From Paramoeba atlantica (lineage: Eukaryota > Discosea): 64,000 bases of DNA. The position numbers and the translations under genes are program-made. The stretch covers positions 1-64,000 of the forward strand of contig CDRNVI010000200.1 in NCBI GenBank assembly GCA_977017575.1. Reading direction: 5' to 3'. Shown piece after piece: positions 1-12,945 of the stretch. The notes under the pieces were generated by a model, which ran no database searches, had not been told where the DNA came from, and worked only from the letters and a program-made list of their open reading frames with translations. The number at the start of each line of letters is the position of its first letter. Within the stretch, counting starts at the first letter, position 1.

Positions 1-635
1 CCTAAACCCTAAACCCTAAACCCTAAACCCTAAACCCTAAACCCTAAACCCTAAACCCTAAACCCTAAACCCTAAACCCTAAACCCTAAACCCTAAACCC
101 TAAACCCTAAACCCTAAACCCTAAACCCTAAACCCTAAACCCTAAACCCTAAACCCTAAACCCTAAACCCTAAACCCTAAACCCTAAACCCTAAACCCTA
201 AACCCTAAACCCTAAACCCTAAACCCTAAACCCTAAACCCTAAACCCTAAACCCTAAACCCTAAACCCTAAACCCTAAACCCTAAACCCTAAACCCTAAA
301 CCCTAAACCCTAAACCCTAAACCCTAAACCCTAAACCCTAAACCCTAAACCCTAAACCCTAAACCCTAAACCCTAAACCCTAAACCCTAAACCCTAAACC
401 CTAAACCCTAAACCCTAAACCCTAAACCCTAAACCCTAAACCCTAAACCCTAAACCCTAAACCCTAAACCCTAAACCCTAAACCCTAAACCCTAAACCCT
501 AAACCCTAAACCCTAAACCCTAAACCCTAAACCCTAAACCCTAAACCCTAAACCCTAAACCCTAAACCCTAAACCCTAAACCCTAAACCCTAAACCCTAA
601 ACCCTAAACCCTAAACCCTAAACCCTAAACCCTAA
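1..635. repeat. Telomeric repeat array (CCCTAAA)n
   Basis: About 90 consecutive copies of CCCTAAA (TTTAGGG on the other strand) run from base 1 with no variant visible and stop at about 635. The C-rich strand reads 5'->3' away from the tip, which is the orientation of a natural left chromosome end. TTTAGGG is the plant-type telomere, also found in several algae, apicomplexans and other protists, so it does not identify the lineage. Confidence 0.98.
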
Positions 636-639
636 TAGA

Positions 640-2650
640 GTTACCTTGTTCGACTGGATCAACCTTGAATTATACACTGTATTTGTAACCTTTTGGACAC
701 CTTGTTTTTCATCTTGTCTGAATTGGATCAATGACTTCTGTGACAACAACACAACGATTTTAATTGTTTGGATTTGGCGATCTCTAAGGTGTGTACAATC
801 TTTTGGTGATCTTTGGAAAAATCAATTTCTATTCTCGGCCTTGTTTCGTGAAACTCTGAGAAAACCCCTTGTTTGAGGCTTGATTGTGAAGAATTTCGAT
901 ATTTCTGCACTACCAATGACTTCAAATATGCATTTCTCTTCCACCAATCGACTCTGGGCACATTTCCACTTCACTCCTGAACCGAAATTGTGGACAATCC
1001 CTTTCTGGAATTTCATTTTGTGGTGAAAGACTCCCTGAGACTAAATTTCCCCGGAAACAACCACCTTTTTGGCCATTTCTCGGATTCTCAAACATTATAC
1101 ATGATTTCTCGGGTATGCGGGCGGACTATACCTTGTTTCAAACCAGTAGAAGTGTAAAATCGCCTGTACATTTGTTGAAGTTCTTTTCTGGGACCGAATC
1201 TCTGAAAATTACCCTAATATTGGCAATTTTGGAATTTCTCACTCTTTTTTATTTGGTTTCAATTCCCAAAGACTCTTTATATTTTTGTTTGAGGTTACGG
1301 AAATAATTGAAGTTCCTCTTTGGAAGTCTTACTTTTCGAAAAATCTCTCAATGACAGAAATTTGGATCTTATTCTCCCAATTCCTGAGTTTGTGAATCAG
1401 TTGTCAGTAACACCTTGTGGAATCACTCCTGTTTTGTTGATTTTCTAGAACCCCCTTTTTGCTCTCTCTCTGCCGATTATTGAGCTCTTTTGTGGTTTCA
1501 TCACCCTCCCATCCAAGTGAAGTAACAGCATCTCTCTCTTAACTTTCCAGTGAAAGAATCGTTCAGTGATGTTAAACTTTTCGAAATTTCCTTTGCTTCT
1601 TGACTTTGAGATTTCTCAGCTTCATTTCCTTGATGATATTCAAGTTCTCAACAACTGATTGCTTTTCTCTTTGAATCAAGCGGAAAATTGGAACATTTTG
1701 GAACATTTTGGGAACATTTTGGGAACTCTTATTCTCGGATATCCATCTTGTTGGCAAAGCTCCTTTTTGGATTACTCCTGACTGATTTCTTGAACTTCTT
1801 TTGGTTTCACTTTTTGATTATCGAGCTCTCTTGTGGTGGTCTTACCATTCCCCACATTATGTAAGTGGAGCGACGGAACCTTTCTCATGATTTCCCTTCT
1901 GGAAGAATTGTTTTTGTAACAGAATTTTCGACAATTTCCCTTTGCTTCTTGACTTTATGGATCCTCAGTTCATTTTTGAGTTCTCAGTGATTCTTTCTCC
2001 TTCTACTTGAATTAAGTGAGATATCGGAACATTTTGGAATTTCCTTTTCTCCAAAGAGTCATATTTTAATGGCGAAACTCCCCCAAGAGATTGCTTTAAT
2101 CTGTTGACTTTTGGGATTCCTCTCTTGTTGTTGGATTATTGAGTTGTTCTTGTGACTTTATATTCCCCCTTTCAAACCAGTGAAGCGAATTCTTGGATCT
2201 TCTCTTTGAAACTATTGCCTTGTTTATGGAATTTTTGGAACAACTCTCCATATTGTTTGATTTTGGGATTTCCTTTGCCTTGATTCTCGAATTTTGAGTT
2301 TTTTTATTCTGGTTTCTTATTTCCTCAAGTCTTTGGAACACACACTGGTATTGTATTCTTTGAATCTAAGTTGGGGGCACAAATCTTTTGGAATTATATT
2401 CTTTGGAAAATCATCTCATGAACAGAGCAATCCGAATGCAGAACCAATCTTGTTTTGTTGATTTTAGATTTCTCATTCCTATTCTTTTGATTTTCAAGCC
2501 CCTCTAACTTTTGTAACTTCTTTGGGATCAATTGGAACAATGTGATATTTTCGAATTTTATTCTTTGAAAGGACTGCCTTATTGCCAAAATTTTTGGATT
2601 GTTGAGTCATTATTCTGTGCTGAGCCAATTTTGGGGTACTCCTTGCTCTG
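640..2650. repeat. Telomere-associated degenerate repeat (about 330-bp units)
   Basis: No convincing gene is visible. Similar phrases recur every 300-350 bases: a segment with ATTATTGAGCTCTT near 1479, an ATTATCGAGCTCTC form near 1817 and an ATTATTGAGTTGTT form near 2135. Each is followed by a stretch with AGTGAAG or AAGTGGAG and then a GGAACATTTTGG-like stretch (near 1690, 2026 and 2530). This looks like a diverged tandem telomere-associated sequence. The period and copy number are estimates by eye. Confidence 0.5.
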
Positions 2651-2879
2651 ATTTTGATTCAAATCTTCTGGTGGTCCCTTTTCCTCCCTGGCTTGCTGAA
2701 ATGTTGCCTCATTGGAAGAATTGTTATTCTCTATTATTGGATTTGTGACTCCAATAAAATTGGAGATTCTGCTCCCCTCCTCACAATTCTATTGCTGATG
2801 CTTCCTTCTCTCTCATCCTCGATTCTCTCTGTTCTAAGTTTCTTTTCTTTTCAAGAAACCTTGATTCAAAATTTTCCTC

Positions 2880-3545
2880 TGTCATTGAGTCTCATGTTTC
2901 AGCAAGTCCCACCCATTGAGCATATCTACTTTCTCCCCAATAAAGAATGGATTGATGATTTGTGGAAAATTTACTCTCAAGAGAAATACCAGAAGTTTTG
3001 GAACACCCAGTGTTTTATTTTGTGGATGGAACGGTTGTTGAAGTGAACTGGATACACAGTGCTCTAATCACATCACGGACTTTTTGGAATGGAAAAGCCA
3101 ATGTTTTTTGTTGTTGTTGTCTCGCCTTGCCTTGTGGGCAGATTGTATTTAATTTTTCCAAAAAATTAGTGAAGGAGGATCGATCCACTGGGAAAAACCC
3201 ACACTGGGAAAATAAGAAGGTGGGTGGCAGAAAAACTTCTTGCACAAAAGTATTTGAACTGCCGAGACAGAAGTCGATGGGAAGAATTACAAGAAAGAAA
3301 TTGGAGGAGACAAAGCATATCCTTATGGTTTTTCAAAACCTGATGGATGGGTTGTGCGAGTGACAAAGACAGTAGAAGAAACAAAGGAAGTGAATGAGAA
3401 AGGTGAGGAAGTTGGAGAGAAAGCCAAAGATTTTCCAAACTGCAAGATGTTGAATTTGACCCCCCCCCCCCCTTTGCGATTGCTCATTTGCGAGGTGTTG
3501 TTGAGAGGACGATCCAGCGAATTAAAAGTTAGCCTTTTTTTTTCA
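2880..3545 (+). pseudogene. Unidentified coding-like fragment
   Basis: This stretch lacks the simple-sequence character of its surroundings. It encodes plausible peptide in more than one forward frame, for example VDGKNYKKEIGGDKAYPYGF and then SKPDGWVV near 3270-3350, continued by an acidic VEETKEVNEKGEEVGEK-like segment. The frame changes and is interrupted, and a homopolymer of about 13 C follows near 3460. I do not recognise a family. It may be a decayed gene, or exons whose introns I could not place. Confidence 0.3.
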
Positions 3546-3779
3546 TAACCTCAAACCCCTGTTGCTCTAATGAAATGAGAACTTACAAAATGATTCTATT
3601 CTCTGTCTTGTGCTCTTGTGAGTTGGTTTCTTTTGAATAACAACAACAATCAACAAATTTAAAAAGTAAATGTTTATTTTTCTTTTCAATTGAATTTGTG
3701 AAACTCTTCACTTTTCTTTTTTGCTGATTGACTTGCACCGCACCTTCTAAGTGTTCTGGGTAACCAATTGGAGATGATC

Positions 3780-4500
3780 TTTTTTTTTTTAGTGGGCCGA
3801 AGGAAGTTTCCAAACTTTGTTCTTTGTCATTTTCTTTTTCTCTTCTCTTTGTGTCTTCTTTTCCTTCCTCATCCTTTTTTTCTTTTTCTTTTTTCTTTCC
3901 TTTTCCTTCTGCTTTCTGCTTTTCCCTCTCTCTTTCTGCTTTCTTTTCCCTAACCCACCTGTTCCTGGTTCCTCTTTCTCATCTTTCTCATTTTCATCTT
4001 TCTCTTTCTCTTTCTCATCTTTCTTTTTCTCTTTTTCTTTCTCATCTTTCTTTTCATCTTTCTTTCCTTTTACTTACTGTTTTCTTTTCTCCATTTTCTT
4101 CCTGTTTTATGGGGACAGGGATGTGATTTTAGGATTGTGGTCTCACGCTTGTTGTTCTGCCTTGGGACTTCTTCAAAGAATTCTTTCTTGATCACATCCC
4201 AATCAAAATCAAATCTGATTTTGTGGTAAAGTGGCCAATCAGGAGGACAAGAAAAGCAAGCAAGCAAGTTTCTTCTTTCGATTTGTAATCCACTTTTCGG
4301 TGGAGAATCCAGACGATTTTTTGTGAGAAGAAAGAGACTCAACAATAATGCAGCAACACCTGCTTACATTTTCTTGTGAGTGTTTCTCCCACCCCTTGGC
4401 AAGGACAAGATGATGAAAGTATTCCGGAAGGAGTGAGCGAAGTTCGAACCAGATAGTTCTTATTCGCGATTTTCTCAACATTGAACAAACCCCTCCTCAT
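3780..4500. other. Pyrimidine tract followed by unassigned sequence
   Basis: Bases 3780-4110 are an almost pure C/T tract on the + strand with TTTCTC-type motifs. Bases 4110-4500 have mixed composition and carry short open stretches, including a forward PWQGQDDESIPEGVSEVRTR segment ending in a stop near 4460. No gene can be assembled and no family is recognised. Confidence 0.3.
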
Positions 4501-6018
4501 AAATCCCACTTATTGTTTGGAGTTTCTTGGAAGAACTGAAGTTTCCTCACATCCCCACAAGCTTATTAAATCTTTTCCTTTTCGAAAATTTTGAGAACCA
4601 CTCACAAAAAGAGAAAACAACAGAATTCTCAGAAAAGTTGGAAGGCAAACGAGGTATCATTCACACAAAACGAAAGCAAAAAAAAAAAAAAACACAATGT
4701 CATTTTTAGAGTGTTAAATCGCGTCGCAAGTTGGCCAATTTTTTTTTTGTTTTTTTTTTTTTTCGAAAAAAGAAAAAAGAAAATTTGGCTTACACACACT
4801 CACACTGAAGAATCTTTCCCCACACACACACAATTCATCGATTCCTGTCGTGATTTGCCGATTGATTTATTTTCTCTCTCTCTCTGATATTTACGAAAAT
4901 TAGGTTCTTTTATTTTTTTATTTTCTCTCGAAAACTTTTGTTTCGAAACTTTTGTAATTTTTCTCCATGATAGAAGGGAAATTTCCATTTTTTCGAACGA
5001 ATCAATTCAAACCCCATCAAGATGGTGGATTAATCCAACCCCCCCTCCTAACCTCTGACTCACTTAACCTCTGACACTACACAAGATTGTTCTTTTTTTC
5101 GGATCAAGTTGGTTTTTATTTTACTCTCAAAAAAAGTATTTGACTGAGAATATCATCCTCTCTTTTGAGAACAGACTCTTGTCTTGCTTGGTGATGTAAC
5201 ACAAGCAACTTGGGGGTTTCTAATTCTCTCGAAGAGATTTGGGACCTTTTATTTTTTTTTCTGTCTGGGCGGACAGAAACCAAGATCAAAATCGCTCTTG
5301 AAAGGAATTTGTCCAACGTTTTTTGGGTTTGAAAAATTTAAACTCGAGAATATTCAATCACTCTTCTTAAGGTGCTATTTTTATAACTTTTATCTTTTCG
5401 CTTCTTTTTGCTTTTTTTTTTCTTTTCATTTTTCCCCTCTCTTTTTCTTCTTTCCCTCCTCCTCCCCCTCCCCACCTTCTTTTTTCCCTCCTCATTTTCT
5501 TCCTTTTTCTCAATTTTTTTTTTATTTTCCAAAAGAGAGATTTTGATCAAATTCTTTGTGTGTTTGCGTGCGATTTCGATAATCTCAGAAAAATATGAAA
5601 AAGAAAAACACCACCTCTGCCACCACCACATTTCCTTCTTTCCAGAAAACATGGAACGTATTGAAAAAGACTTTTCATTCTTCCCCTTCATTCTTCCTCT
5701 TTTAATAAAGCTTCGCTTTTTCAAATATCTTTGCAGAGTATTTTTTTTTTGTTTTGTTTTTCTTCCTTCTTCTTCCTGTCTTTGTGCTTCTCATCTCCTT
5801 TGAAAAGATGTTTTCTCTCTCTTCTTTCTCTTTTCTTTCTCTCTTCTTTCTCTCTTCTTTCTCTCTCCTTTCTCTCTTTCTCTCTTTCCTCTCTCTCCCC
5901 TCTCTTTCTCTTTCTCATTTCCTCATTCTCTATTTCCCATTCTCTTTCTCTTTCACTTCACTCTCTCTCCCCTCTCTTTCTCTTTTTGATATTTACTTTC
6001 TTTTCCTTTAAAAAAAGG

Positions 6019-7041
6019 CTCAGACAATTCAAAAACCATCTGCTGAAGTTCCTTCGATTGGTGAGGGTGTTTTGGCTTTGGCTTGGGTTTTTTTTTTGTT
6101 TTCTTTTTTTTTTGTTATTTTGTTTTTATTTTGTTTTTGTTTTTGTTTTTGTTTTCTTTTTTTTTTATTTCATTTCATTTCTTTTTCTTTTTCTTTTTCT
6201 TTTTCTTTTTCTTTTTCTTTTCTTATTTTTTTTCTTATTTCTTTTCTTGTTTCTTTATTTATTGATAAAAAAACAAAAATTTGTTTTGTTTTGTGTTGTA
6301 TTGTCTTATATTTATTATTATGAATTATTATGAATTACTCTGAATTATTAATTCTTTCTTTCTTTCTTTTATTTTTTTAATTAAATGAATAATTATTTTT
6401 TAAAAAAACAATGTACCAGAACACCCGTCATGTTTAATGGTTGGGACAACTGCAAATCAAAAATTCAATTGATTTTCGTGACTCTCCTTCTACTCTTCCT
6501 TCTTTTGTGGTTCTTTTTTTTTTCTTTTTTTTCTTTCTTTTCATTCTTTTGTGGTTGTTCTCTTCTTCTTCTTCTCTCTCCACAGCCCTTTTCCCCTTTA
6601 TTCTTCTCTTTCTCTCTCTTTCTCTCTTTCTCTCTTTCTCTCTTCTCTCTCTTCTCTCTCCTCTCTCCTCTCTCCTCTCTCCTCCTCTCTCCTCTCTCCT
6701 CCTCTCTCCTCTCCTCTCCTCTCTCCTCTTTTTCTTCTCTTTTTCTTTTCTTTTTCTTCTCCCCTTCTCTCTCCCTCTCTTTCTTTCTTTCTTTTTTTTT
6801 TCAGCATTCCACTCTTTGCTCTTCCACTTGCAAGTCCGAACTTCAATCTTGGAATGACTCTTTTATTGGTTTCTTTTTGACTGCTAATGGTTATCAACTT
6901 AGTGATTGGTCCTTTTATAACAATCTCCACATCGCAAGTCAAAAATTTGGGAAATCAATTCTAGGTGAAAATGGGCCATTGTCTCTTTATTTGACATCAA
7001 CATTGATTCAGCATATGAAGACAACTCATCAGTTTTGCTGA
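6019..7041 (+). pseudogene. Exon-like islands of an unidentified gene
   Basis: Three islands of balanced composition are separated by pyrimidine tracts that resemble introns of the confirmed genes. The first, near 6019-6091, follows an AAAAAAG and reads AQTIQKPSAEVPSIGEGVLA before a GGTTTTTT donor-like site. The second, near 6411-6478, contains TPVMFNGWDNCKSKIQLIF. The third begins after TTTTTTTTTCAG at about 6803 and stays open to a TGA at 7039-7041, with segments such as SELQSWNDSFIGFFLTANGY. I do not recognise the family. The joins are not proven, so this may be a live gene or a relic. Confidence 0.35.
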
Positions 7042-7429
7042 TTGATGTTTGTGTGTGTTCAACTCTCCTATTCATTTTTTCATGTGTATTTGAACATTTT
7101 TTGGTTTTTTTTTTATTTTCATTTTTTAATTTTTTTTCAAAAATAAATTTCTTTTTCTTTATTTTTCTTTCTTTTCTTTCTTTTTCTTTCTTTTTCTTTC
7201 TTTTTCTTTCTTTTTCTTTCTTTTCTCTCTTTTTTCAAAAATTATTACCACACCACACCAACAAACCAATACTACAACAACAACAACTCCTGTACCACAT
7301 CACCACAACATGCAAGAAGAGGGAGATGAAGAAGAAAAATGAATTCAATATTTTTCCTCTGCTTTTTTCTTCAGGTTTTTTCTTCTCATATTTATTTGTC
7401 CTCCAATTTTTAATCCAAGTTTTCTCTTT

Positions 7430-8353
7430 TGGTTTCTCCACACTGATTTTTTTTCCCAATTTCTCAACTGGTTTCTCAACTGATTTCCCTACCGGATTTC
7501 CCCACTGATTTCTCCCTAACCCCTTTGGTCTCTCTTTCTCTCTCTTTCTCTCTCTCCTCTCTCTCTCTCTTTTTCCTTTCTTCTTTTTTTTTTCTATTTT
7601 CTCCTTTTCTTTTTTCTCAAAATTTACAGAACAAAGATCAACTTCAACATGTGCCCACCTCAAATGTACTTCCTTTTTCTGGGGTTTCCTTTCTTTTCTC
7701 TTCTGATATTTCTTTTTCATTTTTCTCTTCTGTTTTTTCCTTGGTTTTTCCTCCATTTCCCCCCCCCACCCCACTGATTTCTTCTCTTATATTTCTACTG
7801 TAATTCTCCACCAATTTCTCCATCATTTTCTCTGCTGATGTTTCCACTGATTTGTTCACCAATTTCTCTACAATATTTCTCCACCAATTCTTCTATCTTC
7901 AGATCTGATTTTCTTTCTCTGCTGATACCTGCCAATTCCTCCGCCAGTTCCTCTGCAATATCTCTCTGCTTCCTCTCTGGTTTCTTTCTCTCTTTCTCTC
8001 TCTTTATTTTTTCCTTTTCTTTTCTTTTCACACACCACATTTTTTTTTAGCCACCAAAACAACAAAACACGATTTTTTTTAGTTCTTTTTTATTTAGTTC
8101 TTTTTTTTTCACTGCCGCTCCAACAGTGTGTGTTACTCATTTTTTATTTTTTTCTTCCTTTTTTCAGGTTCCCTTTCTTTCTTTTCTTCTTTATTAAAGA
8201 GGTTGTCTTTTTTCCTTTCTTTCTCTTATTAATTTCTCTGCAATATTTCTCCATCAATTCCCTTGCCAATTTGTTCACTAAAATCTTGACCGATTGTTCT
8301 TTAATATTTCTCTGCTTGCTCCCTCTCTCTGGTTTCTTTCTCTCTCTCTTTCT

Positions 8354-8394
<41 letters not shown>

Positions 8395-9590
8395 GATATT
8401 TTGTTCCACTGAACAGAAATAAAAAGATTTTCTGATTCCTTCACCAATCCCTCTGCCAATTATTTCTCTGCTGGTTCCTCTGCCAATTTGTTCACCAATT
8501 TCTCTGCAATATTTTTCTGCCAATTTCTCTGCTGATTTGTTTACCTTTTTTCTCTGCTCCAGATCGAGTTTCTTTCTCTGCTGGTTCCTCCGTCGATTCC
8601 TCTGCCAATTCTTCTGCAATCTTTCTTTGCTTCCTCTCTAGTTTTCTTTCTTTCCTCTTTTTCTTTATTTTTTCCTTTTTTTTTTTCTTTTCACACACCA
8701 CATTTTTTTTAGCCACCAAAACAAAACATGATTTTTTTTAGTTCTTTTTTATTTATTCCTTTTTTTTTCACTGCCACTCCAACAGTGAGTGTTGCTCATT
8801 TCTTTCTTTTTTCTCTCCCTCCCCCCCCATCCATCCTTGATCTTTCTCTCACTTTCATTTTTTCATTAATTTTTCATTCCTTCCTTTCCCTTTCTTTTTT
8901 TTTTTCTTCTTTTCTCTCTTTCCATTCTCTTTTTCTTTTCTCTCTTTTCTCCTTTCCCCTTTCTCTTCTCTCTCTTTTTTAGAACATAAAGCAAAGAACA
9001 AAGATTCAATATTTTGCACATACACATAACACTGCTGGATCTATGAATCGCTTTTTTTTGGGCTCACTATTTCTTCTATTGATCTGTCACCTCAAATTCT
9101 TTTATTCTTTCAAAAAAGGTTTTCTCTTTCTTTCTTTTTATTTTTTTTTGTTACAAATATTTCCTCACTTCTCTCTCTTTTCTTCTCTCTCTTCTGATTT
9201 ATTTCCAATTTCCTTTGTTAATTTCTCCACAATATTTCCCTGTTGATTTCTTTTGGAATTCCTCTTCAATATTTCTTTGCTTGCTCCCTCTCTCTGGTTT
9301 CTTTCTTTCTCTCTTTCTTTTCTCTTTCTCTTTCTCTTTCTCTTTTTCTTTCTCTTTTTTTGATATTTTGTTCCACTGAACAGAAATAAAAAGATTTTCT
9401 GATTTCTTCACCAATCCCAATCTCTCTGCCAATTATTTCTCTGCTGGTTCCTCTGTCAATTTGTTTACCAGTTTCTCTGCAATATTTCTCCACCAATTCC
9501 CCTGCCAAGTTGTTCATCTTTTTTCTCTGTCAATTCCTCTGCAATGTTTCTCTGCCAATTCTTCTATTGATTCTTCTCTCTTTGGTGTGT
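7430..9590. repeat. Arrays of a degenerate 12-bp repeat
   Basis: At 7430-7510, 7790-7985, 8220-8660 and 9195-9590 the sequence breaks into diverged 12-base units close to CCAATTTCTCTG, with variants such as TTCCTCTGCCAA, TTTGTTCACCAA and TTTCTCCACCAA. Being a multiple of three, the period gives repetitive open frames on the minus strand with recurring AEKLVEKYCREIGEQI-like text. Stops and microsatellite interruptions argue against a functional protein. Confidence 0.55.
8030..8145. repeat. Dispersed repeat, copy 1 (copy 2 at 8692-8805)
   Basis: A segment starting CACACACCACATTTTTTT and ending near a CTCCAACAGTG motif recurs with few differences about 660 bases downstream. A second shared segment containing TTGTTCCACTGAACAG occurs at about 8400 and 9368. 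Together these suggest tandem duplication of a unit of several hundred bases inside the pyrimidine block. Confidence 0.6.
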
Positions 9591-12500
9591 GTGTTTATCT
9601 TTCTTTCTTTCCTTTCTTTTTTTTTTCTCTTTTTTTTTTATTATTTTATTCTCATTTTCTTTTTTTTTCTCAAAACAAAGAACAAGTTCAAAGTTGCATG
9701 CACACAACACCATGTGTGGGGGGGTGTGTTCTTTTTTTCACCAGTCAAAACACCACAATGTGATTTTTTTTCATGTCCTCTTTTTCACCACTTTGCAACC
9801 TTCTTCCTTTTTTCAGGTTTCTTTTTTTTTGATTTCTTTCTTTGGTTTCTCCCTCAATTTTTTAGTTTTCTTTCTCTCTCTCTCTCTCTCTTTTTTTTTT
9901 TTTTTTTTTTTATTTTTCTCAAAATACAAAACACAGAACAACAATTGTATTCCACCAATTTTTCTTGTGTTGATTTCTCTTGGAATTTCTCCTTTAATTT
10001 TTGTTTACCTTGGTTTTTTTTTTTCTTTCTTTCTCTTTTTCTTTATTTTTCCTTTCTTTTTTCTCAAAAAAAAACACAATTCACAAAGAACAAACCCAAA
10101 ACTCCATTTTTTGTATTTTTCTCTTTCCTCTCCCTCACTGAGTTCTCATTTTTCTTTTAATATTTTCAGATGAATTTTACATAATAGAGAAAATTATCTT
10201 CAGAACACTTTTTTTGTTTTAAAACTTCTCTCACCAAATTCTAAAATGAATTGATTCACAGAAAAGGGTTTCATTTTATTTCTTTCTTTCTCTTTCTCTT
10301 TTCTCTCTTTCAAGTTTTCAAGTTTTTCAATTTGGTTGTTTGTTTGTTGGTTTAGTTAAAAGAAAAATGAATTTTACAGTTTTGGTTTTTCTTTTCTAAC
10401 CACACTTCTTTTTCCTTCCTTTTCTTTTAATTTTTATTATTTTAGTTTCATTCTCTGCTGCTGTTGATTTAGTTTTTGATTTCCTCACTGAGTTTTCTTT
10501 GCTGTTGATTTCTCCACTGATTTTTGTTTTTTGTTGTTTGTTCTCCTCTTCTCCCCTTGAAACCCTCTCTTCTGGTTTTTCTCTCTTTCTTTTCCCTTTC
10601 TTTTTTTTCTTGTCTCATCCTCTCTCTCTTATTAAATTATATTCTTTGTTTCAGTAAAGTGGAAAGAAAAATACAATGATGTTTAATGACTCTTTTCTAG
10701 GTTCAATTTTTTGAATTACTTTTTTCTTTTTTCCTCTCTCTCTCTCTTTTTTCTCTTTTCTTTTTCTTATTTTTTCTTTCAAAATACAGAACAAATAACA
10801 TCATTGAATGAGCTCTCTTCTTGTTGATTTCTCCTCCAATTTCTTTTTTGCTTTCTCTGCTCCCTCTCTCTCTGGTTTCTCTCTCTCTCTCTCTCTATTT
10901 TCTCCCCTGTTTTCTCTCCCTCAAATTTCTCTCCTCTTTTCTTTTTTCTTTGTTCTTTCTCATTTTCTTTCTTTTCAAAATACAGAACAAACAAAAATTA
11001 AAAGTTTTTTTTGTACTGATTGATGTGTATTTATTATTAGATGTTGTGAGATGTTGTGAGATGCTTCTCCAATTTTTCTCACCTGCTTTCTTTTTGATTT
11101 TCTCTGAGCTTTCTCTGCTTTCTGTTCTTGTTTCTGGTTTCTCTTTCTTCCTCTTTCTTTTCTTTTTCTTTTCTTTTCTCTGCTTTCTCCTCTCATTTTC
11201 TTTCTTTTCAATACACAGAAAAACACAAAAAAAAGAAATTTCCTCTCTAATTGAACATTCAAGAGTGTTCACCTCCTTTTTTTCATCACCCCTCCTCTCC
11301 TTTAAGGTTTTTCTCAATTTTTTTTCTTTCTTCTCTCTCTCTTTCTCTCTAAAATACATGTATTTCCTAAAGTGTAGTATGTTTAAATGAATAAGTTTTC
11401 TCTTCTCTTTCTTTTTCTTCTCTTTTCTCTTTTCTCTTTTCTCTCTCTTCTCTTTCATTCTTATTAACCTTCTTTGGTACAGAGGAATATTTTTGGGTGG
11501 TTCAAATCTCAAATGAATTAAAATTAATTGTTTCCAAAGTTTCTCCTCTTTTTCTTTTTCTTTTTCTTTTTTTTTCTCTGTTTTTCTTCCCTTTTGATTG
11601 ACTAAAATATCCTTTTTCTTCTTCTCTTTTCTTCTTTTCTCTTTTTCTTCTTCTTTCTTTCTCAGAAAGCATGTATGCACACATGAGAGAAGTTCTTATT
11701 TGTAAATAAATGTTACTGATAATATCAAAAGGGTTATGTTTCTAAGATTTCTCTTCTCTTCTCTTCCCTTCTCTTCTCCTCTCCTCTCCTCTCTCCCTCT
11801 CTCCTCTCTTTTTCTTCTCTTCTCTTCTCTTCTCTTCTCTCTCTTTTTTCTCTTTTTTCTCTTCAAGGAATTATTTTTCTCATCCTTTTTTCTCTTTTCT
11901 TTTTCTCTTTTTTTTTCTTTTCATTTTCTTTCTTTATTCTTTGTTCTTTTCTCTTTTTTCATTCTCTCTTCTCTCTCTCTCTCTCTTTCTTTTCTCTTCT
12001 CTTCTCTTCTCTTTCCACTCTTCATTCTTTAAAATATTTTATTTGATAAAATAGAAAATGAAACTGATGAAATGATTTAATAATTTAATTTCCTTCTCTC
12101 CATAGAGAAAAGGTTTTTTTCTTTTCTTTTTTTTCTTTTTCTATTCTTATTTTTCTTTTTCTCTCTCTCTTTCTTTCTTTCATGCACATAAAACTGAGAA
12201 AAATATATTTCTGAAAAATTAAAAGGTTTTTTTTCTCTCTCTTCTTTCTCTGTTTTTTTTTTTCTTCTCTTCTCTCCTCTCTTCTCCTCTCCTCTCCTCT
12301 CCTCTCCTCTCCTTTTTTCTTATTTTTATTTTTATTTTTATTTTTGTTTTTTAATATTTTTTGTCCTACTGAACAAAAAGAAAAATGTTTTCTTTGGTTT
12401 TTTCTCATTTTTTTATTTTTATTTTCTCTTCTTTCAATTTCTTTTCTTTTAAATCTTTGTTTGATTCATTACTCCTTACTTTTAAATTGGACTCTATTCT

Positions 12501-12849
12501 TGTTCTCTTTTTTTCTGGTTTTTTCTTTTTTCTCTCTCTCTTCTCTTTCTCTTTCTTTTTCTTTCTCTCCACCAAAAATAATCTTAGTTCTTTTCCTTCT
12601 TCTCTCTTCTCTCTCTTTTCTCTCTTTTCTCTTTTCTTCTTTCTCTTCTCTCTCTTCTCTCTCTTCTTCCCTCTTCTCTCTCTCTTCTCTCTCTTTCCTC
12701 TTCCCCTCTTCCTCCTTCTCTCTTTTTTCTTCCTTTTCTTTCTTTCTTTTTCTTTCTTTTTCTTTTCCCCTTTTTTTCTTTCTCTCTCTTTCTCTCTTTC
12801 TTCTCTTTTTCTTTCATTCTTCTTTCTCTCTCTCTCTCTCTCTCTCTCT

Positions 12850-12945
12850 CAGATTTGAATTTGGAGATCAATCTTTTTTGGTGCCTCTTGCAAAAAGTAT
12901 GAATGTGTTTATGATTCTGAAATGCAATATTTATGAAGGTCTTTT
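12850..12945 (+). repeat. Exon-like island, copy 1 (copy 2 at 14240-14325)
   Basis: Both copies follow a long CT tract, share ATTTGAATTTGGA near the start and TATGAATGTG plus CTGAAATGCAATATTTAT near the end, and are followed by GGTCTTTTCTC. Copy 1 begins right after CTCTCTCAG and is open in one frame, with FGDQSFLVPLAKSMNVFMIL. The layout is that of an internal exon between CAG and GGT splice-like borders. Copy 2 lacks about nine bases in the middle. No family is recognised. Confidence 0.4.
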
